From Apus apus (taxonomy: Eukaryota; Chordata; Aves; Apodiformes; Apodidae), in the NCBI RefSeq assembly GCF_020740795.1, contig NC_067284.1, positions 100,369,440-100,433,439 on the forward strand: a DNA stretch of 64,000 nt, in the 5' to 3' direction. The first letter of the stretch is position 1. Every line of letters starts with the position of its first letter. The notes beneath the pieces were generated by a model that had not been told where the DNA came from, did not search any database, and was given only the letters and a program-made list of their open reading frames with translations. Both the position numbers and the translations under genes were made by a program. Shown here in pieces: positions 1 through 14,560 of this stretch.

Positions 1-3000
1 TTTCAAGCTGGAAAGATGATACAATGGAGATTATATCATAAGGCATTGGTTTATGGTTCTAATCAGTTGGAAGGATAATTTGATCATACTGATTGCCTGC
101 CAGTGTTGTCTCCCATTTTCAAAGGACGTCCCTGAACACACTGACACTGTACATTCCCTTGCTTAAATCCCTGAAAAACTACAATGAGAATAAAAAGCAG
201 AGAAGTGTGCATTTCTAGTTCTTGCGGTGGGGTGTAAAAGCAGTCATGCTGGGTAGAGAAGTCAACATCCTTTTTGTTGTGTTTTTTTTTTTTCCTTTGG
301 AGAGCCTCAAGTTTCAAGTATAGGAAGATCTGGCTCTTTGTGTTGCTAATAAATCCTTGACATTATTAGCCAAATATAAATGCAAAATCTTGTCTCTATT
401 AGTAAAGAGCCTGAAAAAGCAGCTGTGCTGAACTATGTCTATTTCATCTTGTTATTCTTAACTTATGTGCTGCTATTGGAGTGTAACAGAAGATGTAGGG
501 AGCATCTTGGGAATATCACCGTGACCTGCTTGTGAGTGCCACATAGCCTTGACTCTCCAATCATTAAGTACTGGGGAAGAAGACCTTCCAGCTCTGGCTG
601 ACCCACAAGGGTCAGAGTAAGTGCCAACGTTCATCCCAGCCCGACTGCTAGGAGCCAGTCCTCTGTGTAATGTGGATGGGTTCTCTGTCCCAATTGTCTT
701 CTGTCTCCTTTTCCCCTGCTCTAATGGAGGAGGGAAAGGCTCTGTCCTAGGAGGGTGCTTCTTCATTGCCAATTTTTGGTGTACCTTGGGGTGGAGCAGG
801 GGAGTTTTCTCTTATGTGTTTCGAGATGCACTAGGAGAGTGATCATCTTTTGAGTGTCTGAAGTGAAAGTGTTCTTTTTGCCTTGCGTGGGGCGATGGGG
901 TTCCTGAGAGGAAACTTGTGTTCATGGTTCAGGTAGTTCAGCTGGTGGCTAACCAGACCTGTGTGTTGCATGTAGAGCTGTCTCAGTGCTAAATGTCAAC
1001 TCTTTGTGCTGAGGGGTGTTGCAGAGATGGGGCACAGCATTTGCTTCACATCTTGTACCAGGGCACAGGTAGCAAAGTCAGCGCAGATGTGCTTTGAATT
1101 TTCTTCACGGTGTGTAATAGCACTGAACTTAGGAAAACAGTAGAGTAGCAGTGTCTAAAGGATGCTAGTATGTACAGTAGTAAGCAAATATAGTGCAGTG
1201 AGCAATATCATGCTTTGCTCCCCCACTCAGTCTTTTGTTTCTGGGTTCCTTTTCCTATGGAAGATGTTGAGGGTTCTTGAGGATAAGCAACAGTATATTC
1301 TGCAAGAGTGTCAAGTATCTTTGTGGGAGTACTGTAGCAGCAAAAGTCCCACAAGCTTTTTTTCATCATAAACTGTCACTGCAATTTTGTTGGTTTACTT
1401 CAGCTAGATTATTTAAGTCACTGCAGATGTGTAGTGTGGTCAACAGCATTACTTTGTCCTGCCCTACAGAAATAAGTAGCATTAGAACCAATATGGCATT
1501 TTTCAAGATTACAATTGAAAGTGCTGCAAGGCTGAGCAATAAACAAGTGATATATAATGCATTAAAATTCTGCTTTCTCATTGCCTTGGCAGATTGACAC
1601 CCAAAGAAGACCTCAAGTATTGCCCTGCAGTACTAAACAGTGGAAGGACCAGTGAAGTACACATTCAAAACATAGCTGAGCTAGTTCAAAGTTTATTTAG
1701 TCCTCAGGGAGATGGATGTTCCTTCTGTGTCAGGTGGAATTATCTCCAGAGTCATTGCTACAGATGTGATGTGCAGAGAGCCAAGGGAAGTATGAAAGGA
1801 AGGGAAGCAGCGGTGCTGAACAGAGATCTGGAAAGAGGCAGTAAGTGGAAGGCAAAGGAAAGATAATTAAATACTGGAAAGTATTAGCTAAAGGAAAGAA
1901 GTTACTAAAAACATACCTGAAGTTTAATTGAAGAAATAAAAGGGAAGCTCCTAGATGGACAAACAGAGCAAACAAGAAAACCCCAGAGATTTGTTTTATC
2001 AACATAATTTTAATTCAGTTTTCATTTAATCTTAGCAACCAGCTCAACTTTTTCTGCAGACAGGTAACCGTTGCAATCTTGTAGAAAGCAAAAAAACTCT
2101 GCATATGCAGTCTGGGGTGCTTTCTGGCTTCTGATTTTTTTCTTGTATCTTGGTGGGAGTCTTCGCTCACCTGCATCTTTGAACAAGGCATTAAACAGTT
2201 TTTAAGCAGTTAAGCTATGAAGAAGTAACATAACTCTTTTCTGCTTCAACTGCATTTAGATATCTCAGCAATCACCCTTATTAATTAAACAAGTGACTTA
2301 AGACCTCTCACAGTGAAGCAGCAGCAGGTGATTTGCCTGCTGAAATCAGGTGATTTGCCTGTTGAAACAGTACCTTTTTGTATTCTCAGGGCTCATCCAA
2401 GAAAAGCCTGGGGCTGCTGGCCAGAAGGAACCTAAGCACACTAGGATAAAACCACTCCTCCCTCTTTCAGTGGAAGCGAAATTTGAGAACTAGCACATGA
2501 GGTATCCCAAGTGGATGCATCATTTGCTGCTTGTCAACCTGGCAGCCAAACAGCCCTTCCTCATTCCGATGGTGCCAAGCAGTGGAACGAGATTGCTCAG
2601 TGGTTGGTCTGCAGTGATAGGTGCCAATGGAAGTAAGAAAAGTGACAGGTGAAGATTTCCACAGCTGGGGGGAAGGCTGTTACATCCCAGATTAAGTTAG
2701 GATGAAACCGAGAATTTCAGTGAAATGTAACACAGCCTGTAGCATTGGTACATTACAAAATTAGTGAATCTGGTACGTTTCTACAAAATGTTTTGGTTTC
2801 AGTCAACTCAGTGTATCCAGACAAAATAAGTTTTACTGGAAATGTTTTGACTTGTTCGTGACTCACTTGTTTTTGCAGGCCTAACGCTCCCTTCCCCACA
2901 AAGCAAGTAAATGAGCAGGCAGAGCAAGCACACAGGTTTACTGTAAAATCTGCGATCTTGAAATTCTGTAGTTCTGGAAAATATTCTCTGCTTTCCCTTC

Positions 3001-6000
3001 TGTGACTCTGTTGTGGGTAGGGGTGTTTGTGCAAAGTTTTGTATGGCTGTGGTGACACTCACAAAGGCCTAGTTTGGAAACATGTCACTTTGGGTTTTTA
3101 CTTTTGCTCAGAACAAAGATTACAGAGGCATTTCGGGTCTCCTGGAGGTTGCAGATGGACCCTAACAATATTCTTATCGCTGGTTGGACCCAGCAAGGCT
3201 TCTGGACCTTATTACTTCTCACGTAACAGCTGCCAGTGACAAGAATAATTTTCACACTTGGAAACAATCTTTACTTGACCTGTGCACACTGACGTGCAGT
3301 TCTTCTCGCTGTAATATTGTTAGTCTGAGTGATGGATGGAATAACTTCCCTTTTTAATGCATGAATTTGCTATACAGATTTTTCATTGAGTCTACTAAGG
3401 TATTGAGGTTTTTAATTAACAAAAATATATCCTGGTTTTCATGTATTTATTGCTTTCCTCTATTTATTTAGTTTACATGTATTGTATTTACAGGGCAGAG
3501 AGACTGCCCTGACCAAAAGAGATGAACAAGGAAGAAACAAAACAAGGATAAATGGGAGAGATAATTGGTTTTCCCTCTTTCGTAAAAGGCAAGAGAAGAC
3601 TGTAGCTGATATTTTTTCTTTAAGTTGCTCTTATTGTTTTGGTAATTTATCAACGCTAAAGCCTGAATCTCTGAACACTTCAGTCTTTGCAGGCTTCAAC
3701 ACCCATACAGACAAATATTTGCAGTTTCTGGACCCCTCACAAGGTTGAAATGCTGAGTGATGGAGTGTACGAGAGAATGTTAGAGGTCGTGAAATTGACT
3801 CTGTTGATCAGGGGTTATGGATCGCAGTCTTTGTTTTAGGAAAAAAATTGTCATGTTTTTGGTATGTCTTACATCAGCTTTTAAAATTTCAGCACTTTAG
3901 AGTAATTTTCTAATAGGACATTACAGAAGTAAGTTTCAACTTATTAAACTAGTAGAAAACAGAGTATAAAATTACATTATTTTAAATATTTTGTGCCCAG
4001 CTTGGCGTAATGGTTCATAAAATTCTTGAAGACAATGTTGAATGAGTGTCTTTTTCCATCTGAAAAATATCAGGATATATCACTTTAGAATTTTTTTCTT
4101 GTCAAATTTGTTATTTTTTAGGCTACATAAGTTTCTGACTTATCTTTATGATCAGTGATTACTTTATTAAAAAATAATTTGATTTTAAAGATTATAACCT
4201 GATGATGGTGGGTTTTTCTAAATTCTGATCTGATAGCAAAAAATGTTATGGATGTACTTAGGTTCTAAGGTTGCTGTCATACTTCTAGTAACATACTGAG
4301 GACCCAGAATTCTAAATTGCATTAAACTGTAATTTTAAAATAATTTCTTTTTAAAGGATGGTCTTCAAAAGTTGAATCTGTGGCATTTAAAGGACAACTT
4401 AAAACAGCATCTTTGTGGAACGTGCCTTCATTTTGTCCCAGCAGAGTACTGACTCTTGAACCATACTGATTCTACCAGTGCAAACCTGGTTAGCATTTCA
4501 TCAGTGACCATTTAGTGGAAATCAGTTCGGGTTGTTTGTTTTTTTTTCAACATATTAGTAGTTGTTGGAGATTAGAATGTTGCAGTGTAACAAGTAAAAT
4601 ACACTTAAATAGTTTACAGACCAAAACCATCTAGTTACGGGATAGTGGACACTTCTAGAGTTCTTCCACTTACAGACTTCACATCCTGTATGAGCATCTG
4701 ACAGAATATGGTCATGTAGGTTTTATAAATTACTGAAATGACCTTCTGGTAGCTTAGAGTGCAAATGTCAAAAGCCTGAGTTGTTCAGTGTTTTTTTTCA
4801 TTAAGTCACTGAACCATACTGAATAGATGTTTGAAATGTCAAAGTTGGAGTTGAAGAGGTCATTCAACTTGGTGATGAAATAGGGACAAATGACCTCTTG
4901 CTGAACTTTTAATTAAAGGTTAGGGATCACAGGATTTTTTTCTACATTGTAACAAGCATTTCTATATGAGGGTAGCTTTTCAATGAAGAAATTGTATTAT
5001 TTGCATCTGTAGCTAGAGCCTTTGAAGAAATGAAACAAATTCCAAGGTTGTCTTGGAAAAAATGGCATACAGACAAATGCCTAACTGCTGAAATCCTAGG
5101 TATATTTTATATCTGCCTTTACTTTTTGTTCATTAATCCGTAGTGTGACACATCATAAGTTCCTCATTTAGTATTGATATGGGAGGTAGTAGTCACTTGT
5201 ATTTAAGTTCATTTTTCCATTCTGTGGAGGTAGCGGCTGAACTCTTCCTGTATCAGTCTCTAAAGGGCTCTTCAGCACTGGACTTGTTACTCTGATTTCA
5301 TCATTTCTTTCACATTCTCCTGCACTGAAAAAAAGAAGCTTGTCTATACAAGAGCCAGTCTCTTAATTTATTCAAGTTTCAGTTTTGCTGGAGAAAAGGG
5401 CAGAACTACATTACTGTGCAGGAGGAAATTGCAGGACTAACATTTTAAACAAGCACAAAAGCTGTGCATGTAATGCCACATTTTTTAGCTTCTTCGAGTA
5501 ACATGCAAGAAGTAGCAGAGGTTCCCAAGAACTGCTTCCAGTCCAGGCCCTTGGAAAGGCAGGAGTCCAATTATAACTTTATTACAACCCTGCCAGGTTC
5601 AACTGGTTTTTAGTTGACAGTGGGGTACAACTTATTCTTTCTCCTTTATCTGAGAAACAAATTACTGTGCTGAATATGAATGGTAATCTATTGTGTTGAA
5701 TCTGCATCTGTATCTACATTTATTCAACAGTAACTTGTGAGCCACAATTTGTGGATTTTTGGAATCGTATGGCTTCATAATCATAGGAAAAATTAGGGGA
5801 GCAGCTAAGTAATATATGGGAATGTGGGTGGCTTTTATTAATCAAGCTTATATACAGTATTTGGTGAACTTTAATATTTTTAGAGTTGTGCACTGCAGGC
5901 ATTCTAAGTACTACTAAGAAAATACAACCCCTGAAACTAACATGTCCTTTAAGAAAAGGCAGTAAGAAATCACTCCTCAAGTTGCAGTTTAATTCCAACA

Positions 6001-9000
6001 GAACTAATCCTTGATAATTGTTCCATTTTAGTAAATTAGTTTTAATAATTGCCCCTTGCATCTGTACCATATGAAGTGGTAGACATTTCTCATGCAATAT
6101 CCCTCTCCAGCCAGTCCGTGTGTGTGAACAGGAATGAAAGGATGTGGGTGGTTTTGAATCCAGCTGCTGTTGGCAGAAAATCTGAGTGTGCAGGTTGCAG
6201 CAAACAAATTGAGGGATGTGATGGGCAGCTGTTACCCAGTGCAGGGGTTGTCATGTTTAATTAAACAAGTCAGCTACTGCTGTCTCTCTACCTTGAATAT
6301 TCTTAGTGAAAACTCTTAGCTTATGCATTAGTTTGAATTTTGAGGATGTATTAGTGTTATCCTTTCTTCCTTCAGACAGCTCAAGCAGTTCTCCAAGTCT
6401 GAGGCCTTTAAGGAGTGGACAGAGGAAAGAAGATGTTGTAGGCAAGATGCTGTTAACAGTTGGTCATATTGTGGAAAAGCATTAGTTACATTTTCATACA
6501 GAACCTATACAGAGAGAAATACAGCTTTTGTGAAACATCTGAGGGGACTAAAGAACATCGAAAGCTGCTAAATGTGATGAAATCACCATGAAGATATGTT
6601 GCATGTAAAAATAATAACAATAACAACAATGAAATAATATAATAATACCTGTAAAAATATCAGTATTCTTGACCTGAAATCCTTCTTCAGGTAAAACTTC
6701 CTTAGTTTTACTAATTCTGAAATGTGATGCTGCTAAAGAGTGACAGCAAGACTCTGAAAGTGAAATTTGACCAAATAATTGTAATATGTACATAATATAG
6801 CAGCAGTGTTAGGCACAGCATTACATTATTGCAGCAGTGCTATAGGAGGCATCAGGATGATGCTGTAGGTGTGTGCAAATTTTGAGAGCATTTGAGGCTG
6901 GGAGGTTTTAGATTTCTATAATCAAGGCAAGATGTGTGAGGTAAGGTGTTGGCTTCCAGATGACAAATCTGTTTTTACGATTACGTGAGATTTCCCGATG
7001 TTGGTGCAGTACTGGCTGAATGTGTATCCCCCTCTCTGGTCACAGGAGCAGCTGTCGCACCATGTGGGAACTCACTGGTCCCTCTGTCTCCACTGTGGGT
7101 TTTGCTCACTGTGTTTGGGAAGCTGGCAGCTGCTAATGTGTTTTATTTGTAGGGAGCTTATGAAAGGAGAGAGTGTTACAGCCAAGGCTTTCGTAAAACC
7201 TTTTTTGAAGCTGCAGGAGACTTGTTGATTCTTTGGAGAAGGCTGCCTGAGGAGGATGCAGGGAAGGGAAAGGAAATATCCCTGCCACCAGCCTGTCCAG
7301 CAGAAAAGAGTGTCAGTGCCCTTCCTCAAATGAGTGTTGGGATGCAGGCCTGAAGCAATGAAAAGGGTTTAGCCAAGGTATTGAGGGAGGACAGGAAAAT
7401 GTGCTTTTTCACTTCACCTCATACAAGTGGATTCAGTGTTTGTTCTGTGCTGGTTCAATCCTGAGTTTCAGGGAGTAGAATCAGAGTCCTCTCCACAGGC
7501 TCATTGAAATGGAAATAGTTTTGCCAGCTGCTGTGGAATGCAAATTATTTTAGGAATGTTCCCGGGTCTTGAGGCTTTTTGAAACTCACTTTTAAGATTT
7601 TTTGTTTGTTTAGCTTATTTTAACTGATTCTCATAACAAAACAAGCATTCAAAAAGATGGTTAGTGCCTTGATCCTGACCCAGCAAAATACTGAAGTGTT
7701 GGTGTGTCTTCGTGTGTACAAATGGTTGGAAAGACAAGGGAGATGCAGCAGTGCTCTGGTGGATTGAAGTCAAAATGCAAAGCCAAACAACAGAGCAGCC
7801 CTCAGTAAGGCAGGCTGGCATGAGATGCCATTTGGTACCATTCCTAAGGATTTGTCTCCCTTTTCAATACTATTGCTTTTTAAAAACACTATTTAGTACC
7901 ATCTCTTCTTTTGTCAGGGCACTGGAGATGGGAAAAGACTGTTACTTGATGCATTGTCTGCCATGAGTCTTTTAAAGACCAGAATAGATGGACATCTAAG
8001 TTGGAACATGGAAGGCTGGGAAAATGGTGATGCTAGACAGGGCCAGTATTTCAAAACAGGGAAAACTTGTTTAGAAACAAGGAGTGGGATTTGTAGGTCT
8101 TTGTATTTCTGGTATCAAGACACAGAATATAAAATGGATTTGCTTTTAATCAAAATTGTTTTTTTTCTTAAAACTGAAAATAAACTTGGATAGATTAAGT
8201 GCACATGTGGAGTGTATTATACAGTGCTACATGTTGAAATGATTTTAACTAGGTTAGACTTGATTGGTTGGTGAAGGGAATGGAAAAGCAGGACTTTTTA
8301 TCTATGCAAATTTAATAGTTGATACAGCTTTGGCAAAAGAATAGCCATGATAAAAAAATTATCAGATTCAATAGAATGTCTTACTGCCTGACCTCTTGAG
8401 GTCACCGGAAACTGACAGTGCTCTTGGTTTCTTTTATACCAAGGCATATAATCTGTAAAGATGTATATAAAGTATCCTTCAGCAGCATGGCTGGTTTATG
8501 TATATGCATATATGTGTGTGTGAATACACACTTTAAAACAGTATCATGAAGCTATACCCAATATTCTTAGTAAAAACATATTAAGGAAACATATCCTTGA
8601 GTGCATGACTTTTTTCCACCCAGTCTCCCTTACATATTTGTACACCATTCTTTTGCATCTGTGTAGTCCTTTTTAAAAGAGAGATGTTCCAATATAACTT
8701 TGGATATAACTTTAATTTTTTTTCATACATAACTTTTCTTTTTTTTTTTTTTTTCATTCAAAAGACTTCCATATGAAGAACCCCAGTAGTAGTGAGACAG
8801 ATTTCTGGAGCTGGGACAGAAGTGTCTGTGTATTGTAATGCTGAAATTCTTTGCTTGATCAAGGGAAAGATGTGGAATCTTACGTAAAGAAAAACATTAT
8901 AATGGCAAAGGAGATAGCCTGTTTTAAAATTATAAAATAATTCTATTATTTGGAAAAAAATACATAATTTTGTAAAAGTACAGGTATACACTATTTTATA

Positions 9001-12000
9001 CGATACACTATAAAATTATTTGTAATTTAACGTTTAATGTTTTCCTCAATGAGGGACTGTATGTATGGTAGATCCAAAATGCACAGAATTCCACTGTTGG
9101 AAATGTTTGATGAGTTGTACTTAACACCTACCAAATCCTGATTGTGGATGCACATGTGGGACTAACACAAACTTCAGAAAATCTACAAAAGTGTCTCTGA
9201 ATTCAGCTTTCAGCCCTGCATATTCATTTTCCCCTGTTAGTTCTGCGTTAATACTTAAACCAGTTCTATGTCATTGTGATTTTCCTTCCTGTTCATGAAT
9301 TTGGGAGGAGAGAAACTATGTCAGGAGAAACATTGTTAGCCCAGCATGGACACTGGCAGCAGCCAAAAGAGAACAAGTCGGGACACTAGTGGAATGCTAA
9401 TGCTCAGTAATAGATGTGTTGTCTCCTGAAGGTGTTTTCTTCTGATGGATGAAACCTGAGACATAAGATACTTTGAAAGTTCAACCGTGGCAACAGATTT
9501 CTGTAAGGAGGGAGAGAGAGTCCTTTCTGATTTAATCTCCATGTAAGTAGGTTAAGTGTGGTTTTCCTGTCACATCTGTGGTTGTGTATTTTAAAGACAT
9601 CTGCAACTCTGCTGTTTACCTTGGATGTCTTGAAAAAATACTTTTACTTGCGTTTTACTTTTACTTAGTTAAAATGTGATAAAAGGTACCTAGATAACAA
9701 AATCATCTTTATGTGGAGCTGTTGGGAATCTATAAACTAGTTGTCCTGGATGTTCTTCAGAATATCTGAAGTATAGCAGTGTCCCCTTTTCAGCTGCACA
9801 AGTCAGATGGACAGATGACTTCACAGCATCAGGAGAAGAGTCTTCCGGTGTCTGGTTTCTGGTGTGCAGCATGAAGCTGAGGTGCGTTTTTGAGAGGTAT
9901 AATGTAGAATCATTAGAAAGACTATGCCTGTGCTGGCAGTTGGCATTGCATTTGTGCTGAAATCAAAGTAAGGAGTTCTGGAAGAACCTTGATGGGCTTG
10001 GGGCTGTTCTGCAGTAGGTGCTCACTAGTTCAGAGCAGCCATGTTTCTGCTTACAGTGGATTCATAGTTTAAAAGCTGTTATTCAGATCTTTGTCTCTGC
10101 ATTGTGTACGTCTCTTCTGCAGACAGCATGTTCTGTTGTCATCTACAGGTGGCATCACCACACAAGCTTAAGGGTATCATACACAGTGCCAGTGTGGTAG
10201 TATGAAGTTTTTCCTGTTGCTGCTAGTAAATTCTTTTCCTACATCAATGCCTGCTTTTCCTCTGGCTTTCTGTGCCACGGAAGATAGATGTACCTCTTGT
10301 GAAAGAGAGTCAGGTCAGTAGAAGAGCTCTGACACACAAACCCATGTGAGAGTGTTGTGATGTTGCACACAGGACAGTTGTCATGGACAGCTAGTTGTAG
10401 TCTTATGTTGCAGATGTTGCAAAGGTCCCTCATAGCTTTTTCCTGGCCTACCTTACCTTGCCATGGAGTCCATTCTCTGGTAAAGATGAGTTTCAGGGCC
10501 AGTGAAGCAAGTGCTGGTTGGTAAAACTGTCATCCTGTGACCTGCAGTGGACACAGGGCTGGAAACTGGCTTGGTTGATTTAATAACTCCCATGTCCTCT
10601 GCATCAGAAAGGGTAACAGGCATTCCTTTTCCCACTGGGCATCCCAGGGCAATCCCACCACCACAATGTATACCCGTCCCAAGTCACACATGCCTACAGT
10701 GTGCCCAGTACTGTCACTTCTAAACCACAAAATACGTAGTCTTTAAATTTGTGGCAGTGGTGGTACAACCAAGAAAAAACCTAAACATCCTGGCTCCTTC
10801 AGAGATGTACTCCAGTGTGTCCTTCTTGATAGGCAGTGCAGAACTCATCCTCACTTCCTCTAACCGGGGCATAGCCCCTTTTCATCACTGCAAGGCACGG
10901 AACCTTTCATCATCCAACGTGCCTGTAATCACTGCTTTGCTATCTGTAGACTGTTAACCATCAGTTATACCTAGCCTGTCAAGTCCTATTCAAATGCATA
11001 AGCTAATTTCCTGATACCTGAAAGCCTGTAAAAACCTCAGAAAGCTCTGCTTCAAATTAATATCTGGGCCACAATTTTCATGTATGAGAAATATCCCTCA
11101 CGCTGCTTCTCCTCTTCTTCTGCCCATCCATTGATGAGAATGGACAGTATTTAAGAGCAATCCCAAACAACTTATTTTTGGCTGTGTGTGCAGCACAGCA
11201 AGTTTGGCCTATATACCTGCAACACTTAATATGAAGGTCAATATGGTATGTCAGTGTGATTTACAAGGAGTAAAAACACAGAAAATTGGCCAATGGGGGC
11301 GTTAAAATGAAGCCAGTATGGCCACTGGCCAACCAGCTAAGTTTAGATTGGCAAGTGGCTGATGTGGCCACAAACCACCAGGCACTTTGCCTGCTTGGCA
11401 CAGCATAAATGGCTGCTATGACTTTGCATGTGTTGGAGCCCCCTTGGTCAGGGGGCAGTACACTACACAAGAGGAGCCCTCATGCATGAGAAGGCTGACC
11501 TTGAAGCAGGAAAGGGATGGTGGTGGTTTTCTGCAGCTAAGAGGACAGGCAGTTCTGGCTCTGTTTTGAGGGTAACTGGTGAAGAGCTGGCACAGCTTAT
11601 GAAGGAGCTTGTCGTTCTGCTTACACTCCCTTGCCTCTGCAAATACACCTTTCTGTTCTGACCCTCACCCTGTCAGAAATAATGTCCTGACCTGCTGCTA
11701 GAAGAGGGAGAAGCGGTTCCTAGTTTTGGTTCAGTTGCTGCTGTTGTTCTGCAAGCAGTTTGTGTTGCAGTGACTGGGATGTTCTCACAGATATGTTCCC
11801 TCTTGTTCTGCAGTTCCTGTGCCCTCCCAAGGGCTGGGCTTGGGCACTGTGGGGTTGCTGCTGCTAATGCTGCTTCATGAGAGGATTAGATAGAAGAAAA
11901 AAAGAGAAAGTTTCTCGGGCTTTGATGTCCCATGGAGAAAAACACTTTGGTGATTTATCATTATTGTCTTCATAATGCCCTTGTTCTCTAGGGCAAATCT

Positions 12001-13572
12001 GCAGCAGTCTTGTATAAATGATGATGTCTGAGGACAGTTAGGAGTAGAGCTCTGTGCAGGGTGACCTGCCTCTGCTGGTAAGAGCCTTCATTGCCTTGAG
12101 GGGCAGTGCCATGGACTGATTCCTTCATGCAGGGAAAGGCATTCCTTGGGCAAAAAGGGAGGGAGGGTAGAAACAACCTGTGCAATAGCGCTTTTCTGCT
12201 GGGATTTTTGTAACTGCCTCTCAGTAATAAATTAATGGAGAATCTCTCAGGCTTCTGGTAGCTGCCCCCACTCCAGCAGCAGATTAGTATTTTGATTGCA
12301 GTGGAGGTATCTCACAGACATTAGTGTTGCTCTGTACTGTGTTAGTGTCATTCTGTGCTGTGACTGTCTCTGTATCAAAAGATAGGGACTTCTGTCCCAG
12401 GGAATATGTGCTCCTTCTCTATGCTCCCTCCACTACCACCAAAGTGGCACCACAGAACAATTCAACCAAACCTTGATTGGGGTGTTAATGGACCACAAAG
12501 TCACTGGAACATGATTGGGTGGCAGGCATGTGGGGAATGGGGACAGGATGGTCTGAAGATGGCCTTCCTTCTGACAGAAGACTGGTGCAGACCAGATGTG
12601 GGAGGATGAAGATAAAACTGCTGAATAAACCATACAGAAGGGCAGAGCTTATCATGTAGTGATGGTTTACCAGGTAATTGCCCTGCATGTTGAGTGTCAG
12701 CAAAATGAAATTTTTTTGCGTGATAATTCAGTGGAGGAATGAAATATTTATTAGTTGATGGCACTGCTTTGATATTGACAACATGTAGCCTGCTGTGTCT
12801 GGGGATGACAAAGGTTGGCATGTGTACAGTCACATGTGGATGCCATGAAAGTCCAGTGTTCCTTCCCTCTGCAGGGCCTAAATTCTTAGAAATTAACAAC
12901 ACAGACAAGTCCTCCACTCACAGCCAGAATGGAGTCAAGCTGCAGAATATTTTTTTTTTTTGCAGAAAGGAAGTATTATGTGGGTGATGGAAATCAGGCT
13001 GGGACACTTGCTGCTTACAAAGCAGCTCTTGGAGTGGCTTTTTTCACCTGGAAATAGGACTTGATGATGTCCTTTTGGCATGCAGGCCCCTTTTCTGCTT
13101 CTCTCTCACATCTGCACACAGTCCTAGTCAGGGACAAAAGCCAGCTCATAAGCTGTATGTTCACTGGTTGCAGCTGTTTTGGCAGAGGACAGAGGTTACA
13201 GAAGGAAAGCTGATATTCTGGCACTTCTGTTTTGTGCCTCCTCCGCAGTCCCCCTGATCTCAGACAGAAGTGATGTACCATCAGCCTTCCCAGGCTCTGT
13301 CTGGCTTCTTGTAAAAACAAACTGCAATACCGTCAGACTTAATTAATTTGCTGAAACATAAATGTCTAGTTCTGTCGTGATGTGCCCTGCCTAGCTTCTA
13401 GATCCTGGTCCAGGAGGAAAATTGGCTTCATCCTGGCTCAAACCAGGACACCTACGTAACCAGTATTAAGAGCTATCAGCCTCATATGGGTGCTTCAGAA
13501 GTCCTAGGGCATCTCAGAAGACACCAGATGCTTGTGCATGAGCAACTGAAGTGTCTTTCCTTGTAGTGTCTT
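1..13572. other. Non-coding region, left flank
   Basis: AT-rich sequence with many short open frames but no recognisable protein, splice-site-bounded exon or RNA gene. It contains simple-sequence patches (a T run at 8733-8754 and a short TG/TA tract around 8500-8522), a 22-bp tandem duplication (2325-2368), and one stretch with a faintly coding look on the minus strand (about 10240-10960) that I could not assign. It is upstream of the PLAGL1 exons and could be intergenic or 5' intron of that gene. Confidence 0.5.
2325..2368. repeat. 22-bp tandem duplication (2 copies)
   Basis: Two adjacent 22-bp copies (2325-2346 and 2347-2368) share the core AGGTGATTTGCCTG and differ at two positions. This is a small local duplication in non-coding DNA, with no evidence of function. 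Confidence 0.85.
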
Positions 13573-14560
13573 AATCATAGAATCATAGAATCCTAGGGGT
13601 TGGAAGGGACCTCGAAAGATCATCTAGTCCAACCCCCCTGCCAGAGCAGGGTCACCTAGAGTACATCACACAGGAAGGCGTCCAGGCGGGTTTTGAATGT
13701 CTCTGGGCAGCCTGTTCCAGTGCTCTGTCACTCTCACAGTAAAATTTTTTTTTCTGATACTCACCTTAAACCTCCTATGCTCCAATTTGTATCCATTACT
13801 CCTTGTCCTATCACTGGTCATCACTGAAAAAAGCTTAACTCCATCTTCTTGACACTCACCCTTTACGTATTTGTAAACACTGATGAGGTCACCCCTCAGT
13901 CTCCTTTTCTCCAAACTAAAGAGACCCAGCTCTCTCAGCCTTTCCTCATAAGGGAGATGTTCCACTCCCTTAATCATCTTTGTGGCTCTGCATTGGACTC
14001 TTTCCAGCAGTTCCCTGTCCTTCCTGAACTGAGGGGCCCAGAACTGGACACAATACTCCAGATGTGGCCTCACCAATGCGGAATAGAGGGGGAGGAGAAC
14101 CTCTCTTGACCTACTAGCCACACCCTTTCTAATGTACCCCAGGATGCCATTGACCTTCTTAGCCACAAGGGCACATTGCTGGCTCATGGTCATCCTGCTG
14201 TCTACCAGGACCCCCAGGTCCCTTTCACCTACACTGCTCTCCAGCAGGTCAGCCCCCAACCTGTACTGGTACATGGCATTTTTCTTCCCCAAATGCAAAA
14301 CTCTACGCTTGCCCTTGTTGAACTTCATCAGGTTTTTCCCCACCCAAGTCTCCAGCCTGTCTAGGTCTCTCTGAATGGCAGCACAGCCTTCTGGTGTGTC
14401 AGCCACTCCTCCCAGCTTGGTGTCATCAGCAAACTTGCTGAAGGTACATTCTGTTCCCTCATCCAGGTCGTTGATGAAGATGTTGAACAACACCGGTCCC
14501 AGTACCGACCCCTGAGGGACTCCACTAGTCACAGGCCTCCAACTAGATTCTGCCCCTGCT
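13573..14560 (-). mobile_element. CR1 LINE fragment with reverse-transcriptase ORF, 5'-truncated
   Basis: A CR1-type non-LTR retrotransposon on the minus strand. Its 3' end is the tail at 13573-13595 (complement of repeated ATTCTATG). An open frame of 288 codons (14532 to 13666) encodes the C-terminal half of the reverse transcriptase: a [12 protein letters not shown] block, then FADDTKL (the catalytic FxDD box, equivalent to YADD), then the CR1 thumb and C-terminal region, with [29 protein letters not shown] and [13 protein letters not shown]1, the endonuclease and the N-terminal RT are missing, as is usual for 5'-truncated CR1 copies. Compared with the sister copy at 21749-22176 it lacks 26 bp near the 3' end (between WNRLPR and the original stop), so the frame runs into a different ending. 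It is a dead insertion. The left break is clear and the right break is approximate. Confidence 0.93.
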
